A stretch of 64,000 nt of DNA from an uncultured Odoribacter sp. (GTDB lineage Bacteria; Bacteroidota; Bacteroidia; Bacteroidales; Marinifilaceae): positions 5,606 to 69,605 of the forward strand of contig CAJUQA010000017.1 of assembly GCA_910588375.1 (NCBI GenBank), read 5' to 3'. The notes under the pieces were generated by a model. The model did not search any database. It saw only the letters and a list, made by a program, of their open reading frames with translations, and had not been told where the DNA came from. The translations under genes were made by a program, and so were the position numbers. Of this stretch, positions 44,552-53,185 are shown piece after piece. Numbering within the stretch: position 1 is the first letter of the stretch; each line of letters begins with the position of its first letter.

Positions 44552-44583
44552 TTTTGTAAGTTTAAAATTTTAATTTACTTTTG
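44552..44583 (+). promoter_or_regulatory. tRNA-Leu promoter
   Basis: TTTTG (44552-44556), an exact 19-base spacer and TACTTTTG (44576-44583) form a consensus Bacteroides promoter 21 bases before the tRNA. Confidence 0.85.
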
Positions 44584-44604
44584 CAGCGCTGAAAAGCGAT
44601 AAGC

Positions 44605-44686
44605 GCGGGCGTGGCGAAATTGGTAGACGCACTAGACTTAGGATCTAGTGTCGGAAGACGTGGGGGTTCGAGTCCCTTCGCCCGTA
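44605..44686 (+). tRNA. tRNA-Leu (TAG anticodon)
   Basis: The acceptor GCGGGCG pairs with CGCCCGT (44679-44685). The D-arm is GGCGAAATTGGTAGACGC-like, the anticodon stem CTAGA/TCTAG closes the loop CTTAGGA, a long type-II variable arm is present, and the T-arm holds GGTTCGAGTCC. It decodes CUA/CUN. CCA is not encoded. Confidence 0.97.
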
Positions 44687-44694
44687 CGGGATGG

Positions 44695-44726
44695 AAAAGC
44701 CGCCTGAGAAAGGTGGCTTTTTCAGG
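44695..44726 (+). terminator. tRNA-Leu terminator
   Basis: An 11-bp stem (44695-44705 with 44711-44721, one G.T pair) with a 5-base loop and a short T run follows the tRNA by 8 bases. Confidence 0.8.
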
Positions 44727-44818
44727 TTTGAACCGCTGAAGTATAAAATTGAATGTATAATTTAGAGACTGTTGTGACTGTTGTGAACGTTGCGACTGTT
44801 GTAACAAACATTTAGAGC

Positions 44819-46171
44819 ATGAATATAACAAAGACCCAAAATGATGATCTGACGGCTGTCATCAAAATTCAGTTAAGCAAGGAAGATTACGCTTCAAACG
44901 TAGAGAATGTATTGAAGGATTATCAGAGAAAAGTGGTGATCGACGGGTTCCGCAAAGGAAAAACCCCGATGGGTATTGTGAAGAAAATGTATGGGAAAGC
45001 AGTTTTAGTGGAAGAAATCAATAAGCTGTTGGGGGATGCTTTAAATAATTATATTAAAGAAAATGACCTGTATATTCTGGGAGAACCGCTTCCGAGTGAG
45101 ACAGAACAGAAGGAAGTGAATCTGGAAGATGAAAATCTCGAATTTGCATACGATATAGCTCTTTCTCCGGAAGTAAATGTGAAACTGAGCAAACGGGAGA
45201 AGGTGTCTTATTATGTGATTAAGGTGGATGATGAGATGATTGATAAGCAGATCGAGGGAATGTGCAAAAACAGTGGGGAAATGGTGGCGGTAGAAGAAGT
45301 GGAAGGCACAGAATATCTGAAAGGTGAAATTATTGAGCTCGACGCTGACGGAAAAGCCAAAGAAAACGGAGTTCGTAACACAGAGGCTTCTTTTTCTTTG
45401 ATGTATGTGAAAGATGAAGACGCTGCCGTTGCTTTTAAGGGAGCTAAAAAGGGACAGGAAGTGAAATTCAATGCTGTGAAAGCATTTCCGAATAAGACGG
45501 ATTTTTCTAATATGTTGGGTGTGACTAAGGAAGTGGTAGAAAATGTCAATCCCGAGTTCTGTTTTATCATCAATGAGATTAAACGTTATGTGGATGCCGA
45601 AGTAAATCAGGAATTGTTTGATAAAGTATATGGCAAGGATACGGTGAAGAGTGTTGAAGAATTTCGTGCCAAAGTGAAAGAGGATATTGAAAATCAATTG
45701 AAAGGTCATTCCGAATACCGATTTACCATTGATGCCCGCGAGAAATTGTTGAAAAAGAACGAAGATGTTGTGTTGCCCGAAGTTTTTCTGAAAAGATGGA
45801 TTTTGGCCGTTAACAAGGGAATGAAAGCAGAAGAGATTGAAAAAGATTTTGAAGGTTATCGGGATGAATTTAAATGGCAGGTTGTAAAGACGGCAATTAT
45901 TCGGGAATTTGGATTAAAAATAGAACAGGAAGATCTGAAAATCGTGGCACGTGAAGTGGCTGCCGCTCAACTTCAACAATATGGATTGTATGGCCTGACC
46001 GATGAGCAGTTGGATGGATTTGCCGTAAAATTGCTGGAAGATGAAAAACAACGTCAGCATTTGTACGAAAGGGCTGTGGATAATAAAGTCTTTGCAACGG
46101 TAAAGGAAAATGTGAAGTTGGAAGAAGAAGAAATTGCTATGGCTGATTTTGAGAAATTATTTCAGAAATGA
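44819..46171 (+). CDS. tig: Trigger factor (ribosome-associated chaperone)
   Basis: The product is 450 residues. The ribosome-binding N-terminal domain carries GFRKGKTPMGIVKKMYGKAV, the Bacteroidota form of the GFRxGKxP signature. The middle FKBP-like part (about 155-250) is divergent, and the C-terminal chaperone arms follow (AQLQQYGLYGLTDEQLDGFA). It shields nascent chains at the exit tunnel. Single gene with a terminator. The region before it (44767-44810) holds three short GACTGTTGT repeats of no clear meaning. Confidence 0.95.
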   Translation: MNITKTQNDDLTAVIKIQLSKEDYASNVENVLKDYQRKVVIDGFRKGKTPMGIVKKMYGKAVLVEEINKLLGDALNNYIKENDLYILGEPLPSETEQKEVNLEDENLEFAYDIALSPEVNVKLSKREKVSYYVIKVDDEMIDKQIEGMCKNSGEMVAVEEVEGTEYLKGEIIELDADGKAKENGVRNTEASFSLMYVKDEDAAVAFKGAKKGQEVKFNAVKAFPNKTDFSNMLGVTKEVVENVNPEFCFIINEIKRYVDAEVNQELFDKVYGKDTVKSVEEFRAKVKEDIENQLKGHSEYRFTIDAREKLLKKNEDVVLPEVFLKRWILAVNKGMKAEEIEKDFEGYRDEFKWQVVKTAIIREFGLKIEQEDLKIVAREVAAAQLQQYGLYGLTDEQLDGFAVKLLEDEKQRQHLYERAVDNKVFATVKENVKLEEEEIAMADFEKLFQK

Positions 46172-46195
46172 TTTTCTTTTTCATAATAAGGTGTG

Positions 46196-46226
46196 GCCGG
46201 GAGATTTTCTCTCGGCTTCTTTTTTA
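46196..46226 (+). terminator. tig terminator
   Basis: A 9-bp stem (46196-46204 with 46208-46216, one G.T pair) is followed by a T-rich tract to 46226. Confidence 0.8.
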
Positions 46227-46507
46227 TTGGACATTTTATAAAATAGCTCTGTCTCTAATTCAAATTACTTGCTGATTTCTTAGAGGCACTTCCTAGTGTT
46301 TTGAGGGAGCTTGACCGTTTTACATATCAGAGACTTATCTCAAAAATCGTTACTAAAAATGAAACGATGATATTTAGTAACGAAACTTTGTCTTTTAGGG
46401 GCTTTTTTGTGTCTTTTCGATGTCTTCGATAAGCAATAAAAAATCCCGTAAAACCTTGATTTTACAGGATTTGTCTTGTATTGACCCTCTGTTGTCTTCG
46501 AGGCTCA
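46227..46507. other. Chromosomal flank left of the mobile element, two hairpins
   Basis: No gene is seen. A perfect 10-bp inverted repeat (CGTTACTAAA 46348-46357 with TTTAGTAACG 46373-46382) and a second hairpin (about 46442-46472, AATCCCGTAAAA with TTTTACAGGATT, one mismatch) lie here. The second is terminator-like and may belong to the tRNA-Ser transcript before integration separated them. Confidence 0.5.
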
Positions 46508-46520
46508 GCGGAGAGAGAGG
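46508..46520 (+). repeat. Left attachment-site repeat
   Basis: A 13-bp sequence identical to 62216-62228, 158 bases before the integrase start. The low-complexity GA run means that the identity alone is modest evidence; position and integrase make it convincing. Confidence 0.75.
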
Positions 46521-46638
46521 CTCTATCACCTATATAATCACACAATATTATAAAATCGCAAAATACTATTAATTACCAATTTATTACAAAATTCAATAAA
46601 TCTAAATTTCTCTGAATATCTTTTGCTATTTCAATTTC

Positions 46639-46678
46639 TGGGTGTATTTTTGGGTGTAAATTTTAAGCACACCCAATT
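46639..46678 (+). repeat. Left-end integrase arm-site candidates
   Basis: TGGGTGTA (46639-46646), TGGGTGTAAA (46651-46660) and an inverted CACACCCAATTA (46668-46679) cluster just before the integrase start. The same motif occurs at the right end of the element (62145-62180). Confidence 0.55.
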
Positions 46679-47962
46679 ATGAATATCAAGCGAAACATCA
46701 TCTTTGCATTGGAAAACCGGAAAAAGAACGGTGTGTCAATCATAGAGAACGTACCTATCCGTATGCGTGTCATATATGCCAGCCAGCGTATCGAGTTTAC
46801 AACAGGTTACCGCATTGACGTAGCCAAATGGGATGCCGATAAACAACGGGTAAAGAATGGATGTACCAACAAGCTGAAGCAAAGCGCATCCGAAATCAAT
46901 GCGGACTTACTGAAATACTATGCCGAGATTCAAAACGTATTTAAGGAATTTGAGGTGCAGGAAACTATGCCGACCACCCAACAACTAAAGGATGCTTTCA
47001 ACCTGCGGATGAAAGACACCAATGAAGAGCGGCAGGAAGATACGAAAATAAGTTTTGGAGAGGTGTTCGATAAATTTGTAAAGGAATGTGGTAATCAGAA
47101 TAATTGGACAGAATCCACTTATGAAAAGTTTTCAGCAATGAAAAATCACCTCAAAGAGTTCAAGGAGGATATAACTTTTGAATATTTCAATGAGTTCGGG
47201 TTGAACGAGTATGTGAATTTTCTGCGTGACAAGAAAGATATGAGAAACACGACCATAGGCAAGCAACTTGGATTTCTCAAATGGTTTCTGCGCTGGAGTT
47301 TCAAAAAAGGCTATCATCAGAATATGGCATACGATACATTCAAACCGAAATTGAAAACCACATCTAAAAAGGTGATATTCCTGACATGGGACGAATTGAA
47401 TAAGTTGAAAGATTATCAAATACCAAAAGACAAACAATATTTGGAACGTGTCCGGGATGTTTTTCTGTTCTGTTGCTTCACGAGTTTGCGATATTCAGAT
47501 GTTCGTAACCTGAAAAGAAGCGATGTGAAACCCGACCACATTGAAGTTACTACGGTCAAAACAGCAGATAGTCTGATAATTGAACTGAACGACCATAGTA
47601 AAGCCATACTTGAAAAATACAAGGACATTCATTTTGAAAATCATATGGCGTTACCGGTCATCAGCAATCAAAAGATGAATGATTATTTGAAAGAGTTGGG
47701 AGAACTGGCTGAAATCAGCGAGCCTGTACGGGAAACATATTATAAAGGGAATGAGCGTATAGATGAAGTCACCCCCAAATACGCATTGCTAAGCACCCAT
47801 GCAGGAAGAAGAACATTCATTTGTAATGCGCTGGCTCTCGGCATACCGGCGCAGGTCGTAATGAAATGGACGGGACACAGTGACTATAAAGCCATGAAAC
47901 CCTATATTGATATAGCGGATGATATAAGAGCTAATGCAATGAACAAGTTTAACCAACTATAA
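46679..47962 (+). CDS. Tyrosine site-specific integrase
   Basis: The product is 427 residues. An N-terminal arm-binding domain (about 1-95, IPIRMRVIYASQRIEFTTGY) is followed by a SAM-like core-binding domain (about 105-215) and the catalytic domain. Catalytic residues are visible: Arg in CCFTSLRYSDVRNLK, HxxR in STHAGRRTFICNALAL, His in WTGHSDYKAMKPYID and the nucleophile Tyr in that same segment. The family integrates Bacteroides mobile elements at tRNA 3' ends. The ATG overlaps the last arm-site copy, suggesting autoregulation. Confidence 0.95.
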   Translation: MNIKRNIIFALENRKKNGVSIIENVPIRMRVIYASQRIEFTTGYRIDVAKWDADKQRVKNGCTNKLKQSASEINADLLKYYAEIQNVFKEFEVQETMPTTQQLKDAFNLRMKDTNEERQEDTKISFGEVFDKFVKECGNQNNWTESTYEKFSAMKNHLKEFKEDITFEYFNEFGLNEYVNFLRDKKDMRNTTIGKQLGFLKWFLRWSFKKGYHQNMAYDTFKPKLKTTSKKVIFLTWDELNKLKDYQIPKDKQYLERVRDVFLFCCFTSLRYSDVRNLKRSDVKPDHIEVTTVKTADSLIIELNDHSKAILEKYKDIHFENHMALPVISNQKMNDYLKELGELAEISEPVRETYYKGNERIDEVTPKYALLSTHAGRRTFICNALALGIPAQVVMKWTGHSDYKAMKPYIDIADDIRANAMNKFNQL

Positions 47963-48072
47963 ACGACCATTAAACAAGATGAAAATCAAACATGGAATTA
48001 CATAAATTTATAGGATATTAAGGTTAGGGAATAATTATTGAACTATCTTTACGACAACAATACGAAAAGACA

Positions 48073-49050
48073 ATGGATATAGTTAAAAATACTAGTTTTG
48101 AGGAGGTAGTCAACCTCATTAAGCAGGCACGATATAATGCGACAAAAGTTGTCAATAAAGAATTGATTGACCTTTATTGGAACATAGGACATTATATAAA
48201 TTCAAAAATAGAATCATCTGTTTGGGGCGAAGCTGTCGTAAAAGAATTGGCAGATTATCTTAAAAGGAAAGAGCCTACGCTTAAAGGTTTTTCCGACAAG
48301 AACTTGTGGAGGATGAAGCAGTTTTATGAGACTTACAAAGATGCACCAAAACTCTCAGCACTGCTGAGAGAAATTAGTTGGACACATAACCTTAGTATTA
48401 TGAGTAGGGCTAAAAGCATGGAAGAAAGGGAGTTCTACTTACAATTGACAATTCGCGAACATTATTCTACAAGGGAACTGGAAAGACAAATCAGTAGTAG
48501 TTTATATGAAAGAACAATGCTTAATGATGTAAAGTTATCTGCATTAGCCAAGAAAATACATCCTGATATTTCCAATAATTTTAGAGACAATTATATTTTA
48601 GAGTTTTTAGGGTTGCCGTCAAAACATAGTGAACATAGTCTGCAAAAAGGACTTGTTAAACAAATGAAGGATTTTATTTTGGAGCTCGGAAAAGATTTTC
48701 TTTTCGTTGACGAGGAATATAGGGTGCAGGTTGGGAATAGTGATTTCTATATTGACTTGCTATTTTATCACCGTGGACTTCAATGTCTTGTAGCATTTGA
48801 ACTAAAAGCAGATAAATTCAGACCGGAATATTTGGGACAATTGGATTTTTATTTGGAAGCTCTTGACAGGGATGTAAAAAGGCCTAATGAAAATCCGAGT
48901 ATCGGTATTCTATTGTGCAAGGATAAGGACAATGAAGTAGTGGAGTATGCATTAAGCAGGTCTTTGTCTCCGACAATGGTTGCAGAATACCAGACACAAT
49001 TACCGGATAAAAAGATGTTACAATTAAAATTACAGGAATTATTTGAATAA
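48073..49050 (+). CDS. YhcG-type PD-(D/E)XK nuclease (DUF1016)
   Basis: The product is 325 residues. The DUF1016 N-terminal domain (about 10-160) has YWNIGHYINSKIESSVWGEA and FSDKNLWRMKQFYETYKD. The C-terminal nuclease domain (about 175-310) has FLFVDEEYRVQVGNSDFYID, LLFYHRGLQCLVAFELKADK and FRPEYLGQLDFYLEALDRDV, giving D...ExK. YhcG proteins are common in mobile elements and defence islands; the target is unknown. It lies 110 bases after the integrase. Confidence 0.92.
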   Translation: MDIVKNTSFEEVVNLIKQARYNATKVVNKELIDLYWNIGHYINSKIESSVWGEAVVKELADYLKRKEPTLKGFSDKNLWRMKQFYETYKDAPKLSALLREISWTHNLSIMSRAKSMEEREFYLQLTIREHYSTRELERQISSSLYERTMLNDVKLSALAKKIHPDISNNFRDNYILEFLGLPSKHSEHSLQKGLVKQMKDFILELGKDFLFVDEEYRVQVGNSDFYIDLLFYHRGLQCLVAFELKADKFRPEYLGQLDFYLEALDRDVKRPNENPSIGILLCKDKDNEVVEYALSRSLSPTMVAEYQTQLPDKKMLQLKLQELFE

Positions 49051-49128
49051 AGTTTATGTTTTACAATTGCGCAGTAAATTGCTGTATAATTGTAAGCTGT
49101 TGATAAAGAAAGACATCAATCGCATAAG

Positions 49129-50151
49129 ATGGTAACAATACAGGATTTGATTCCTCAATACGGGGAACTCAACAGAATATACAGCGAATATATAGTCAAT
49201 AATGTCTTCTCTTTTGACAAGCAGAAGTTTATCACCGGCTTTTATAGGCAGCATAATAACTCCAAAGATTTTGAAGCCGCCCTTCTTAAACTGGTGCTTG
49301 ACAAACAGAAAGAGCAATACATCCTGATTCTAAAAAGCCTGAAGACGGAGATAGAAAAGAACATTCTGATTTACGAAACACATACATTGCCTGATGACAA
49401 CATAATAGCCCGTGTTTGTTACGACTATGCAGACAAACACAATTTAGAAATTGAAGACCAGTTGGAGGTTACAAGAAAATTAAGCAAATCGGTAAATGAG
49501 GCATACAACAGGTATGATTCCATAGGATACAGGGAACATACAAACGAAGAAAAAGTACAGGTAGAAAAAGAATATGAACGCCGCAAGGCTGAATATGAGA
49601 AGGCGAAAGCCGAGCTGGACAAACTTTATGAATTGCAAAAGCAAGATAGAAAAGAGGCTTTTCAATATATGGAAAACCTTTTCGATGCCATTTACCGTCT
49701 GAGCCTTCTTTTTATGAATATTTTGAAAAAATACATTCCTGATATAGAGAAAAAACAAGAAGAGCAAAACGAGCAGGATGAGCAACAGGTAACGTCTGGA
49801 GAACAACACGAATACTTCAGCATGAAATTACTTTCAATCATTTATGAAGTATGCTTGGAAGAACAATTTGAAAAAATTTCCGCATCGGACTTCTATGCCA
49901 ATATGAATCTGCACCCCTGCAAGAACAAACTAAAAATCAAGGCAAGGGAAAAGATTCGGGTGTGTTACCTGATATTCCTGATGAGCGAAGAACTACCCAA
50001 ACAAGACAAGGATGAATGGAAAGACAAAATATTGAAACTACTGGATATTGATGAAAGCTATTACAGGTCGAAGTACAAAGAGCCTGTTTCCGATTTTCCA
50101 AGTGACAGCAATCAGAATTTCGCCAAAGAAATGGAACGCATATTCGGATAA
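49129..50151 (+). CDS. Coiled-coil hypothetical protein of the element
   Basis: The 340-residue soluble protein is strongly charged. A long coiled coil (about 140-220, VEKEYERRKAEYEKAKAELD) is followed by a helical C-terminal domain (EYFSMKLLSIIYEVCLEEQF, MSEELPKQDKDEWKDKILKL) whose spacing recalls RteC C-terminal regions. It follows the YhcG gene by 78 bases and ends at a strong terminator, so the two may be one transcript. I do not recognise a function. Confidence 0.6.
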   Translation: MVTIQDLIPQYGELNRIYSEYIVNNVFSFDKQKFITGFYRQHNNSKDFEAALLKLVLDKQKEQYILILKSLKTEIEKNILIYETHTLPDDNIIARVCYDYADKHNLEIEDQLEVTRKLSKSVNEAYNRYDSIGYREHTNEEKVQVEKEYERRKAEYEKAKAELDKLYELQKQDRKEAFQYMENLFDAIYRLSLLFMNILKKYIPDIEKKQEEQNEQDEQQVTSGEQHEYFSMKLLSIIYEVCLEEQFEKISASDFYANMNLHPCKNKLKIKAREKIRVCYLIFLMSEELPKQDKDEWKDKILKLLDIDESYYRSKYKEPVSDFPSDSNQNFAKEMERIFG

Positions 50152-50190
50152 TTCGTGATATATCCTGATATTCCACGAAATTACCACTTT

Positions 50191-50226
50191 TACCACTCAA
50201 AATAATTTTTGAGTGGTATTTTTATC
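50191..50226 (+). terminator. Terminator inside the element
   Basis: A perfect 12-bp stem (50191-50202 with 50207-50218) is followed by TTTTT. It separates the integrase side from the mobilization genes. Confidence 0.88.
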
Positions 50227-50374
50227 ATCTGATATCTAATGAGATAGCATAAATTATTATTGGCATCATCCCCATCCTTACCACTTACGACCATCCTTAA
50301 TTTCGCATCGTTCGAGAACAGAAATAACAGCCAGTGCGCAGGGCTGATTGTTTAACGGATAAATAGATTGAACG

Positions 50375-50683
50375 ATGAAAAATCTTCAAGAGTTATTATC
50401 GAAACCCGTCTGGCAGATGACAGGCGAAGAGTTCATGTTCCTAAGTAAACATGCTTCCGGTCAAATGGAAGTGCAACCGCACCCCGTCACGGACACAGAA
50501 AAGAAATATGTGTACGGGATACTCGGCATAGCCAAGTTATTTGGGTGCAGTATGCCCACCGCCCACCGTATAAAGAAAAGCGGAAAGATTGACAAAGCCA
50601 TTACACAAATAGGGCGTAAGATTATCGTAGATGCGGAACTTGCCCTTGAACTGGCAGGAAAGAAGACAGGAGGACGGAAATAA
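50375..50683 (+). CDS. DUF3853 helix-turn-helix protein
   Basis: The product is 102 residues, opening LQELLSKPVWQMTGEEFMFL and containing a MerR/excisionase-like helix-turn-helix (VYGILGIAKLFGCSMPTAHR, then IKKSGKID). DUF3853 proteins precede the replication and mobilization genes of NBU-type elements. They probably act as regulator or excision factor. The next gene starts 14 bases downstream. Confidence 0.85.
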   Translation: MKNLQELLSKPVWQMTGEEFMFLSKHASGQMEVQPHPVTDTEKKYVYGILGIAKLFGCSMPTAHRIKKSGKIDKAITQIGRKIIVDAELALELAGKKTGGRK

Positions 50684-50697
50684 CGGGAGGCGTTGCT

Positions 50698-51774
50698 ATG
50701 GACTATATGAAAGAAATGAAGGATATATCGGCAGAAGAAGCCGTAATCCTTTGGCAAGCCTCACGTTTGAGCCTGTCGAAAAGTTATGAGAAAGCACCTG
50801 AAATCCTCAAAGTGCATGGTTCTGTCATTGGGACATTGGGCAATTTCAGCGCATCCATCGGCAAAGCCAAAAGTAAAAAGACATTCAATGTTTCGGCTAT
50901 CGTAGCCGCTGCATTGAAGAATGGCACAGTGTTGCGGTATGTAGCGGAACTCTCCGACGGGAAGCGGAAAGTGCTTTATGTTGATACGGAGCAAAGTCCT
51001 TATCATTGCCTGAAAGTCATGAAACGCATTTTACGGATGGCTGGCTTGCCTGATGACAGGGATAATGAGAACCTTGAGTTTCTCGCCTTGAGAAAATACA
51101 CACCTGAACAGCGTATCAGGATTGTCGAACAGGCTATCTATAATACGCCCGACATTGGTCTTGTAATCATAGACGGCATCCGTGACATGGTATATGACAT
51201 CAACAGCCCCGGCGAATCCACACGCATCATATCCAAACTGATGCAGTGGACGGACGACAGGCAGATACATATCCATACGATACTCCACCAGAACAAGGGG
51301 GATGAGAACGCGAGGGGACATATCGGTACTGAACTGAACAACAAGGCAGAAACCGTCCTCCTTGTGGAAAAGGACAAGAACAATGGAGATATAAGCAATG
51401 TTTCAGCCATGCACATACGGGCAATGGACTTCGAGCCTTTTGCATTCCGCATCAACGACAATGCCCTGCCCGAACTTATAGAAGGTTACAAGCCCGAAAC
51501 CAAGAAACCGGGAAGACCGGAAGAAGAAAAGTTCGATCCTTATAGGCATATTACCGAACAGCAGCACCGCATTGCATTGGAAGCCGTTTTTGGGCTGAAA
51601 GAGGAATATGGTTACAAGGAATTGGAAGATGCCTTAATCAAGACTTATGTGTCAGTGGGTGTGAAGTTGAATCACAAAAAAGCGGTATTGCTCATCACCT
51701 TACTTCGGAACAAACGGATGATAGTACAGGAGAACGGCAAGAAATATACATTCATGTCCGACTTCCACTATTAG
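50698..51774 (+). CDS. RepA-like AAA ATPase
   Basis: The product is 358 residues. A RecA-like core has the Walker A region (SIGKAKSKKTFNVSAIVAAA), KVLYVDTEQSPYHCLKVM, the Walker B DIGLVIIDGIRDMVYDI and HTILHQNKGDENARGHIGTE. The family is the hexameric helicase-type ATPase of mobilizable elements, close to plasmid RepA. It probably unwinds or loads at the element origin, together with the primase downstream. Iteron-like repeats follow directly. Confidence 0.88.
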   Translation: MDYMKEMKDISAEEAVILWQASRLSLSKSYEKAPEILKVHGSVIGTLGNFSASIGKAKSKKTFNVSAIVAAALKNGTVLRYVAELSDGKRKVLYVDTEQSPYHCLKVMKRILRMAGLPDDRDNENLEFLALRKYTPEQRIRIVEQAIYNTPDIGLVIIDGIRDMVYDINSPGESTRIISKLMQWTDDRQIHIHTILHQNKGDENARGHIGTELNNKAETVLLVEKDKNNGDISNVSAMHIRAMDFEPFAFRINDNALPELIEGYKPETKKPGRPEEEKFDPYRHITEQQHRIALEAVFGLKEEYGYKELEDALIKTYVSVGVKLNHKKAVLLITLLRNKRMIVQENGKKYTFMSDFHY

Positions 51775-51792
51775 TTTTTTCTCTTGCAATCG

Positions 51793-51907
51793 CTTCACTT
51801 TATTCAGTGGGTCTATATATTGGAATAAAGCGAAACGGTTGCAAAATAGGATTAAGTCACTTCACTTTATTACCGTATTCTATATATACGAAAATGAAGT
51901 GAAGTGA
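51793..51907. repeat. Iteron-like repeats, candidate replication origin
   Basis: CTTCACTTTATT followed by TCTATATAT occurs twice, 67 bases apart (51793-51820 and 51860-51887). An inverted AAGTGAAGTGA (51897-51907) mirrors the second copy, and an inverted GAATAAAGCGA follows the first. The region is AT-rich and lies between the RepA-like and primase genes, in a gap of 212 bases. Confidence 0.6.
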
Positions 51908-51986
51908 TTATACGGACCGTATTTTATAAAAAGGTACGGGCGAAAAGAAAAATAAATTCATTCAACTTATTTTAAATCATTATTTT

Positions 51987-53003
51987 ATGGATATACAAAC
52001 AGCAAAACAAATCAGAATAGCAGACTATCTGCATAGCCTGGGGTATTCTCCGGTCAAACAGCAGGGTATCCACCTATGGTATAAGTCACCACTAAGAGAA
52101 GAGGCCGAAGCTTCGTTCAAAGTGAACACCGAGCGTAACCAATGGTATGATTTCGCACTTGGCAAGGGTGGAAATATCATAGCATTGGCACAGGAGCTCT
52201 ATTGTTCCGACCATGTACCATATCTTTTGCAAAAAATCAAGGAACAGATACCACACGTGCGCCCCGTTTCTTTTTCTTTTGGCAAGCAATTATCTTCCGA
52301 GCCAAGTTTTCAACAACTGGATATTGTACCGCTTTCTTCTCCTGCCCTGCTCACCTATTTGCAGGAAAGGGGGATAAACCCGGAACTGGCGAAAAGAGAA
52401 TGTAGGGAGGCACATTTCACGCGCAACGGGAAACGCTATTTTACTATAGCCTTCCCGAATATGGCTGGCGGTTATGAAATACGCAACCGATATTTCAAAG
52501 GCTGTATCGCACCGAAATCCATCACTCATATTCGGCAACGTGGAGAGCCGAAAAAAACGTGCTATGTGTTTGAGGGATTCATGGACTATCTTTCATTTCT
52601 GACTTTAAGGCTTGAAGACTGTCCGCAAAACCCCGACTTTGGCAGGCAGGATTACATTGTTCTGAACTCCGTTTCCAACTTGTCAAAAGCATTATATCCG
52701 TTAGGTGGTTACGAATATATACACTGCTTTTTTGACCATGACCGGGCAGGATTGGAAGCCTGTCAGAAACTCGGCAAGGAATATGGTCAGCATGTCCGTG
52801 ACGCTTCATGCTATTACATCGGACATAAGGATTTGAACGATTATCTCTGCTGGCGTAAGCAGGCGCAAGGGAAAACCGCAGATAAGGAAAATGCCATACG
52901 GCGAAGCATTGAAATATCAGAGCGTCATTGTTCCGATATAAAACAAAAAGCAACACCACGGGTGAAACAAACCAAGCCCAAGAATAAGGGGCTAAGGATG
53001 TGA
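51987..53003 (+). CDS. Toprim primase of the element (PrmN-like)
   Basis: The product is 338 residues. The N-terminal domain (WYKSPLREEAEASFKVNTER, NQWYDFALGKGGNIIALAQE) has the CHC2 primase fold but lacks the zinc cysteines. The Toprim domain shows the acidic EGFMDYLSFL and the CFFDHDRAGLEA (DxD) motif. It makes primers on transferred or replicating single-stranded DNA, like PrmN1 of NBU1. A basic tail (TKPKNKGLRM) ends the protein. Confidence 0.9.
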   Translation: MDIQTAKQIRIADYLHSLGYSPVKQQGIHLWYKSPLREEAEASFKVNTERNQWYDFALGKGGNIIALAQELYCSDHVPYLLQKIKEQIPHVRPVSFSFGKQLSSEPSFQQLDIVPLSSPALLTYLQERGINPELAKRECREAHFTRNGKRYFTIAFPNMAGGYEIRNRYFKGCIAPKSITHIRQRGEPKKTCYVFEGFMDYLSFLTLRLEDCPQNPDFGRQDYIVLNSVSNLSKALYPLGGYEYIHCFFDHDRAGLEACQKLGKEYGQHVRDASCYYIGHKDLNDYLCWRKQAQGKTADKENAIRRSIEISERHCSDIKQKATPRVKQTKPKNKGLRM

Positions 53004-53044
53004 CCGTAGAAGCCTCAAGATTTTTTCAGCCGGAAAAAGTCATA

Positions 53045-53156
53045 GCTTATTAGGGCATTTTCTTCACGCTTCGTTTCACTCCCGCTAAAAATGCCCCAAT
53101 AAGCCAAGGGGGACAATCCCCCTTTGGATACCCCAGTGGCACTTGATGTGCCATTG
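53045..53156. other. oriT-like region with three inverted repeats
   Basis: Three stems are packed before the relaxase gene. The first is a 17-bp inverted repeat with one mismatch (53045-53061 with 53088-53104), the second AAGGGGG/CCCCCTTT near 53106-53124, and the third CCAGTGGCAC/GTGCCATTGG near 53132-53156. The position between primase and MobV is where NBU elements carry oriT. The nick site is not identified. Confidence 0.7.
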
Positions 53157-53185
53157 GAATTACTAACCCTCAAAATCATTTACCT

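Noticed and set aside
44767..44810. GACTGTTGT short repeats before trigger factor
   Set aside because: Three imperfect copies in about 40 bases, with no palindrome or known binding-site pattern; likely chance or simple slippage.
46508..46520. Chance identity of the GA-rich 13-mer
   Set aside because: Considered because the sequence is simple, but the integrase next to it, the tRNA 3' end at the other copy and the matching end motifs make an attachment site the better explanation.
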